This document shows, one piece after another, positions 6,018 to 8,994 of a DNA stretch of 8,994 nt. Source of the stretch: Ilumatobacteraceae bacterium (lineage in GTDB: Bacteria; Actinomycetota; Acidimicrobiia; Acidimicrobiales; Ilumatobacteraceae). The DNA lies in NCBI GenBank assembly GCA_019090765.1, contig JAHRVJ010000217.1, forward strand, positions 1-8,994, in the 5' to 3' direction. The notes under the pieces were generated by a model. That model had not been told where the DNA came from, ran no database searches, and saw only the letters and a list, made by a program, of their open reading frames with translations. The position numbers were made by a program, and so were the translations under genes. How positions within the stretch are numbered: the stretch's first letter is position 1; each line of letters opens with the position of its first letter.

Positions 6018-6710
6018 CTACTCGGCTTTTAGGCGGTTCGTGTCGACGTGAACGCCGGGGCCCATTGTTGACGACACGGTGATCTTCTTGATGTAGCGGC
6101 CCTTTGCCGATGCGGGCTTGGCGCGCTGGATCTCGTCGATCACGGCGCGGAAGTTCTCCTCGAGTGCGGCCGGCTCGAAGCTGGCACGGCCAATCTGCAC
6201 GTGCACGTTGCCGTAGCGATCAGTGCGGTACTCGACCTTGCCGCCCTTGAACTCTTCAACGGCTTTACCGACGTCTGGGGTAACGGTGCCAGTCTTGGGG
6301 TTAGGCATCAGGCCCCGTGGTCCGAGCACTCGGCCGAGACGACCAACGACGGGCATCATGTCGGGGGCCGCGATGACGAGATCGAAGTCCATCTTGCCGC
6401 CTTCAACTTCAGCGGCGAGTTCATCGGCGCCGACAATGTCGGCGCCAGCGGCCCGAGCAGCATCGGCTGCTTCACCAGTAGCGAATACTGCCACGCGAAT
6501 GTCTTTGCCTGTTCCTGCTGGCAGCGCAACCGTGCCGCGCACCATCTGGTCAGACTTACGCGGGTCTACTCCGAGCCGGATCGACGCATCGATGCTCTCG
6601 TCGAACTTGGCTGTCGCCATCGACTTCGCGAGCGCTACGGCCTCGGCCGGATCGTACATATTTTCGCGGTCATACTTTTTTAGTGAATCGCTGAATTTCT
6701 TACCGGACAT
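6018..6710 (-). CDS. rplA: 50S ribosomal protein L1 (230 aa)
   Basis: L1 forms the mobile stalk at the ribosomal E site that helps move deacylated tRNA out. In many bacteria it also represses the L11-L1 message. The frame is complete at the usual length of about 230. It opens MSGKKFSDSLKKYD and has the family signature GRLGRVLGPRGLMPNPK (123-139). FKGGKVEYRTD (154-164) and the RNA-contacting SSTMGPGVHVD (213-223) follow, with T215, M216 and G217 in the conserved triad. The ATG at 6710 is preceded by GAGGGAG about 6 bases upstream. It lies 115 bases after rplK, a gap that contains a candidate internal promoter, so L1 may be made partly independently of L11. I did not find a convincing L1-binding mimic of 23S rRNA in the leader. 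Confidence 0.98.
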   Translation of the reverse strand: MSGKKFSDSLKKYDRENMYDPAEAVALAKSMATAKFDESIDASIRLGVDPRKSDQMVRGTVALPAGTGKDIRVAVFATGEAADAARAAGADIVGADELAAEVEGGKMDFDLVIAAPDMMPVVGRLGRVLGPRGLMPNPKTGTVTPDVGKAVEEFKGGKVEYRTDRYGNVHVQIGRASFEPAALEENFRAVIDEIQRAKPASAKGRYIKKITVSSTMGPGVHVDTNRLKAE

Positions 6711-6764
6711 GAATGTCTCCCTCAGTGTGTTGGCCCGCCGAGCGAGGTGATCCCGGTCGAGGCA

Positions 6765-6792
6765 GTTATACGAATTGGTGAGTGTATGTAAA
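6765..6792 (-). promoter_or_regulatory. candidate internal promoter for rplA
   Basis: In the rplK-rplA gap the minus strand reads TTTACA (6787-6792, five of six to TTGACA), a 16-base spacer, then TATAAC (6765-6770, five of six to TATAAT). Transcription would start near 6758, about 48 bases before the rplA ATG. Spacing and both boxes are good, but no experiment supports it. Read-through from rplK is expected anyway. Confidence 0.4.
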
Positions 6793-6794
6793 AG

Positions 6795-6817
6795 TCGCCA
6801 GCGATAACTCGCCAGCG
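6795..6817 (-). repeat. 9-bp direct repeats just upstream of the candidate rplA promoter
   Basis: TCGCCAGCG occurs at 6795-6803 and again at 6809-6817 on the plus strand, with a 14-base period. The nearer copy ends two bases upstream of the candidate -35 box. They are direct, not inverted, repeats and so do not form a hairpin. They could be a paired protein-binding site, or coincidence between the rplK stop and the promoter. Confidence 0.5.
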
Positions 6818-6825
6818 CTACAGAA

Positions 6826-7251
6826 TCAGTTAACGGTGATGCCCATCGAACGCGCGGTGCCGCGAACCTGGAGCTTCGCAGCTTCCATGTCGTAGGCGTT
6901 CAGGTCGGGCATCTTGATCTTGGCGATCTCTTCGAGGTCGGCCTCGGTGATTGACCCGGCAATTTCAGAACCTGGATTGTCCGAAGCCTTTGCGAGTCCA
7001 GCCTTTTCACGCACGAGCACCGCGGTCGGCGGTGTCTTGAGAATGAAGTCGAAGGTGCGATCTTCATAAATCGTGATCTCGGTTGGCACCACGGTGCCAG
7101 CCTGGGCCTCAGTTTTGGCGTTGTACGCCTTAACGAAGTCCATGATCGCGATGCCGTGTGGGCCAAGCGCGGTACCCACGGGGGGTGCCGGACTGGCTTT
7201 GCCGGCCTCAATCTGAATCTTGACAACTGTTAGTACTTTTTTCTTCGCCAT
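6826..7251 (-). CDS. rplK: 50S ribosomal protein L11 (141 aa)
   Basis: L11 binds the GTPase-associated region of 23S rRNA with L10 and L12, and is needed for factor-driven steps and for stringent RelA-type signalling. The frame is complete at the usual length of 141. The N-terminal domain (1-70) has KIQIEAGKASPAPPVG (11-26), including the proline cluster P21/P23/P24 where thiostrepton resistance maps in other bacteria. The C-terminal rRNA-binding domain ends with KLQVRGTARSMGITVN. After the prolines the sequence is TALGPHGIAIMDF, where many bacteria have PALGQHGVNIMEF, a lineage variant. The ATG at 7251 has AGAAAGA about 9 bases upstream. It follows nusG by 40 bases and precedes rplA by 115. 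Confidence 0.98.
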   Translation of the reverse strand: MAKKKVLTVVKIQIEAGKASPAPPVGTALGPHGIAIMDFVKAYNAKTEAQAGTVVPTEITIYEDRTFDFILKTPPTAVLVREKAGLAKASDNPGSEIAGSITEADLEEIAKIKMPDLNAYDMEAAKLQVRGTARSMGITVN

Positions 7252-7291
7252 GGTGATGTTCTTTCTAGGTAAGTCCGTCGCTCAAGGCGAA

Positions 7292-8167
7292 TCAGAGTTT
7301 GGCGACCTGGCTGAAGTCCATCTCCACCAGGGTCTCGCGGCCGAAAATGTTGACCAACACCTTCAACTTCAAATGGTCGGCATTGATTTCGGCAATCTCG
7401 CCGGTGAAGTCGGCGAATGGGCCTTCCTTCACGCGTACGCTCTCGCCCTCTTCGTAATCGAGCTTGGCCTTGCGCCTTGGGGTAGCAGCGGCACCGTCGG
7501 TCTTGGGGGTCAAGAAGGTCTTGACTTCACGGCGTGACAGCGGCGTGGGCTTTTGGCCGTGGCGACTCTGCCCGACGAATCCGGTGATTCCCGGGGTGTT
7601 GCGTACGCAGTACCAGGACTCGTCATCCATCTGACAACGAACGAGGAGGTAGCCGGGGAAGACCTTGCGTTGCACGGTCTGCTTCTTGCCGTTCTTGAAC
7701 TCGTCGACTTCTTCCATCGGAGTGACGATCTCGTAGATCTTGTCTTCCATGTTCATCGACTGGATGCGAGCCTCAAGGTTGGCAGTGACCTTCTTCTCGT
7801 AGCCCGACTGCGTGTGGACGACATACCACTGACCCGGACGCCGAGTGGGGTCGTCGGTGACGACTTCCTCGACTGGCTCCGCCTCGGTCTCCTCGGCAGC
7901 TTCAGTCTCGTCAGCGGCTTCGGCGTCGTCGGCAGCGGCTTCTTCAGCAACTACTTCTTCTTCAGCGTCAGCTTCTTCAGCGACAGCTTCTTCAGCGACA
8001 GCTTCTTCGTTGCCTACTTGCGCGGCCTCGGCCAATACATCGGTATCGCCAGTTGGCAACAGGTCGAGTGGGTTGGCTGACGGCGCGGCTTCAGACGCGT
8101 CAGCTTCGGGCGCTTCGGCCTGCGGTGTCTCAGTTGGATCGGTATTGCTCATGTCGTCGTTTGTCAT
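7292..8167 (-). CDS. nusG: transcription termination/antitermination protein NusG with acidic N-terminal extension (291 aa)
   Basis: NusG binds RNA polymerase, affects pausing, and links it to Rho or to ribosomal protein S10. The conserved NGN domain begins near 113 (QWYVVHTQSGYEKKV) and includes FPGYLLV (170-176), NTPGITGFVG (190-199) and LSRREV. A linker follows, then the KOW domain (about 238-291) with GESVRVKEGPFADFTGEI and ending MDFSQVAKL. The first 110 residues are not part of the core. They are Ala/Glu/Asp-rich, almost free of basic residues and probably disordered. Such extensions are known in actinobacterial NusG, and this makes it far longer than the roughly 180 of E. coli. The DNA here has 15-bp tandem units. 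The start at 8167 has little ribosome-site support (GACGAG just before it), and Met6 at 8152 is an alternative. It is 58 bases after secE. Confidence 0.96.
   Translation of the reverse strand: MTNDDMSNTDPTETPQAEAPEADASEAAPSANPLDLLPTGDTDVLAEAAQVGNEEAVAEEAVAEEADAEEEVVAEEAAADDAEAADETEAAEETEAEPVEEVVTDDPTRRPGQWYVVHTQSGYEKKVTANLEARIQSMNMEDKIYEIVTPMEEVDEFKNGKKQTVQRKVFPGYLLVRCQMDDESWYCVRNTPGITGFVGQSRHGQKPTPLSRREVKTFLTPKTDGAAATPRRKAKLDYEEGESVRVKEGPFADFTGEIAEINADHLKLKVLVNIFGRETLVEMDFSQVAKL
7971..8009 (-). repeat. 15-bp tandem repeat inside the nusG acidic tail coding region
   Basis: GCTTCTTCAGCGACA occurs twice in perfect tandem (7971-7985, 7986-8000) with a 9-base partial third copy (8001-8009). A degenerate copy with two mismatches precedes it (7956-7970). 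In nusG the unit encodes repeated AVAEE/ADAEE pentapeptides at about residues 54-71. A 15-base unit keeps the reading frame, so copy number can change by slippage without breaking the gene. Confidence 0.85.
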
Positions 8168-8225
8168 CTCGTCAGTCGGGTCATCAGTAATTGTCGCAGC
8201 ACAATGTGAAATCAGTCAATGGCGA

Positions 8226-8531
8226 TCAGTTCGAGGAGTAGAACCACGACGACCACTGTCCGAAGAAGTAGTCGAGCCCACCAACCAGCGCCGTGTAGAC
8301 CACGACGGTGATGATGACGATGATCGAGTAACGCTGGACTTCGGGCTGGCTCGGCCAGGCCACCTTGCGCATCTCTTCGCGAACCTCGCGCAAGTACTGA
8401 CGAGGGCCAACTCGGTCAGTCTTCTTCTTGGGTGCCTGACGAGGGGCGCGTGTCGCCTTGCCCTGCTCATCGAGGGCACCCATTTTGCGCAGTTGTCGCT
8501 TCTGCTCGCGGTTCAGATCGTCCATTGACAT
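8226..8531 (-). CDS. secE: preprotein translocase subunit SecE (101 aa)
   Basis: SecE is the essential small subunit of the SecYEG channel that exports proteins across the plasma membrane. It clamps around SecY. The frame has a charged, probably cytoplasmic N-terminal part (1-44), then the family motif YLREVREEMRKVAWPSQPEV (46-65) on the amphipathic helix. One transmembrane segment follows (about 69-90, rich in Ile, Val, Tyr and Leu), with a conserved Asp at 87 near its end. This single-span form is usual outside the enterobacteria. The ATG at 8531 has GAGATA a few bases upstream. Met3 at 8525 is a weaker alternative without a ribosome site. It starts only 22 bases after tRNA-Trp, so the tRNA must be cut from a shared transcript, and it is followed by nusG after 58 bases. 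Confidence 0.96.
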   Translation of the reverse strand: MSMDDLNREQKRQLRKMGALDEQGKATRAPRQAPKKKTDRVGPRQYLREVREEMRKVAWPSQPEVQRYSIIVIITVVVYTALVGGLDYFFGQWSSWFYSSN

Positions 8532-8553
8532 GGTTATCTCATTCGGTGGTGGG

Positions 8554-8626
8554 CAGGGCAGGAGGGGATCGAACCCCCGACCGTCGGTTTTGGAGACCGG
8601 TGCTCTTCCAGCTGAGCTACTGCCCT
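8554..8626 (-). tRNA. trnW: tRNA-Trp (anticodon CCA)
   Basis: The 73-nt molecule folds as a full cloverleaf: a 7-bp acceptor stem (AGGGCAG/CTGCCCT), a D arm GCTC/GAGC, an anticodon loop CTCCAAA with anticodon CCA, a five-base variable region (CGGTC), and a T arm GGGGG-TTCGATC-CCCTC with one G-U pair. The discriminator base is G73. The 3' CCA is not encoded (CCC follows), so it must be added by the CCA enzyme. The top pair of the anticodon stem, positions 27 and 43, is C and A and cannot form a normal pair. A tRNA-Trp directly before secE is a common actinobacterial arrangement. It lies 22 bases upstream of secE and 93 bases after rpmG. Confidence 0.95.
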
Positions 8627-8681
8627 CGGGTGGAGATGCCGAGTTCCCGGTGAAGGGTACCAGCGCTTCCCACGAGGGTGA

Positions 8682-8704
8682 CCCGCGTCGTTAACGGACG
8701 CGGG
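8682..8704 (-). promoter_or_regulatory. hairpin in the rpmG-tRNA-Trp gap, possible processing or weak terminator element
   Basis: CCCGCGTC and GACGCGGG form a perfect 8-bp GC-rich stem around a seven-base loop (CGTTAAC on the transcript). It begins 15 bases after the rpmG stop codon. Only TCACCCTCG follows, with no U-run, so efficient intrinsic termination is unlikely. It may mark a processing site that separates the tuf-rpmG message from the tRNA precursor. Confidence 0.45.
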
Positions 8705-8719
8705 CGCTGCCCCCGTTAC

Positions 8720-8884
8720 TTACCGAGTCTCCTTATGAAGCGTATGTTGGCGCTCGTTGGAGCAGTACTTTTTCATCTCCAGACGCTCACGATCGTTGAC
8801 CTTCGACTTCATCGTGATGTAGTTGCGTCGCTTGCACTCGGTGCATTCGAGGGTCACTTTGACCCGCTTGTCGCTCTTAGCCAT
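8720..8884 (-). CDS. rpmG: 50S ribosomal protein L33 (54 aa) with incomplete zinc ribbon
   Basis: L33 is a small zinc-ribbon or zinc-free protein near the ribosomal E site. The 54-residue frame reads MAKSDKRVKVTLECTECKRR, then NYITMKSKVNDRERLEMKKY, CSNERQHTLHKETR. Length, the ECTECK knuckle, NYIT, DRERLE and the HKET end identify it. The first pair C14-x2-C17 is present and C41 is present, but the fourth ligand position has Glu (CSNE instead of the usual CxxC), so a normal four-cysteine zinc site cannot form. The ATG at 8884 follows tuf by 15 bases, and AGGAG overlapping the tuf stop plus a nearer AGGA serve as ribosome site. It is likely co-transcribed with tuf. Some actinobacteria carry separate cysteine-containing and cysteine-free L33 copies. 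Confidence 0.95.
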   Translation of the reverse strand: MAKSDKRVKVTLECTECKRRNYITMKSKVNDRERLEMKKYCSNERQHTLHKETR

Positions 8885-8899
8885 TTTGGTTCCTGACTC

Positions 8900-8994
8900 C
8901 TATTTAAGGATTTTGGTGACGCGGCCGGCGCCGACTGTGCGACCGCCCTCACGAATAGCGAAACGTAAACCCTCATCCATCGCGATCGGCTTAC
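8900..8994 (-). CDS. tuf: elongation factor Tu, last 30 residues (5' part outside window)
   Basis: EF-Tu brings aminoacyl-tRNA to the ribosome. The visible C-terminus reads KPIAMDEGLRFAIREGG and then RTVGAGRVTKILK before a TAG stop (8900-8902). This is the highly conserved end of domain 3, which contacts tRNA. The gene enters from the right edge and is intact as far as it can be seen. It stops 15 bases before rpmG. A tuf gene at this place recalls E. coli tufB and the thermophile layouts. Most actinobacteria keep tuf after fusA in the str operon, so this could be a second copy or an ancestral placement. Confidence 0.95.
   Translation of the reverse strand, partial: KPIAMDEGLRFAIREGGRTVGAGRVTKILK

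Noticed and set aside
7845..8528. 227-residue Ser/Ala-rich plus-strand frame
   Set aside because: The low-complexity part is the complement of the nusG Glu/Ala repeats, and the rest crosses secE in antisense.
8640..8670. Extended -10-like TGGTACCCT before tRNA-Trp as a tRNA promoter
   Set aside because: There is no acceptable -35 at the right distance, and the tRNA is close enough to rpmG to be read from upstream.
1..8994. Novel system, mobile element, CRISPR, intein or toxin-antitoxin pair
   Set aside because: Both strands were read through. All space is taken by a standard transcription-translation gene cluster and its control elements. No repeats with spacers, transposase, integrase, inverted terminal repeats or foreign genes were seen.

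Overview
The window is one collinear block of housekeeping genes, all on the minus strand. In transcription order they are tuf (3' end only), rpmG, tRNA-Trp, secE, nusG, rplK, rplA, rplJ, rplL, rpoB and rpoC (5' part only). This is the classic secE-nusG-L11-L1-L10-L12-beta-beta' cluster. I see no mobile element, CRISPR array, prophage, integron, intein or foreign-looking gene, and every reading frame is intact.

Organism: the protein sequences point to the Actinomycetota. RpoC starts MLDVNMFDQL and has its zinc cysteines at 60/62/75/78, the same numbering I recall for Mycobacterium. RpoB reads GTSQLSQFMDQ through the rifampicin region. NusG has a long acidic N-terminal extension, and rplJ encodes 178 residues. 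A tuf gene just upstream of rpmG is not the usual actinobacterial order, where tuf follows fusA. With the L11 variant VGTALGPHG, this suggests a deep-branching class such as Acidimicrobiia. That placement is inference from remembered family sequences, not a search.

Layout from right to left: tuf end (8900-8994), rpmG (8720-8884), tRNA-Trp (8554-8626), secE (8226-8531), nusG (7292-8167), rplK (6826-7251), rplA (6018-6710), an L10 leader RNA and Shine-Dalgarno-proximal hairpin (5819-5995), rplJ (5274-5810), rplL (4819-5202), a terminator-like hairpin (4743-4774), a strong sigma70-type promoter (4685-4713) and about 209-nt leader, rpoB (843-4469) and rpoC (1-811). Gaps are mostly 15-115 bases. 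The two larger ones, 207 bases before rplJ and 349 bases before rpoB, hold the main regulatory elements.

How it works together: EF-Tu, L33, L11, L1, L10 and L12 serve the ribosome, with L11, L10 and L12 forming the GTPase-associated centre and stalk. SecE is part of the protein-export channel, NusG links RNA polymerase to the ribosome or Rho, and RpoB/RpoC form the polymerase core. Control appears layered: a candidate internal promoter before rplA, L10 autoregulation before rplJL, and an attenuator plus separate promoter before rpoBC.

I did not find an undescribed system. The best second-look items are the rplJ Shine-Dalgarno sequestration geometry, the long rpoB leader with an in-frame upstream ORF, the L33 zinc-ribbon lesion, and the C27/A43 mismatch in tRNA-Trp.
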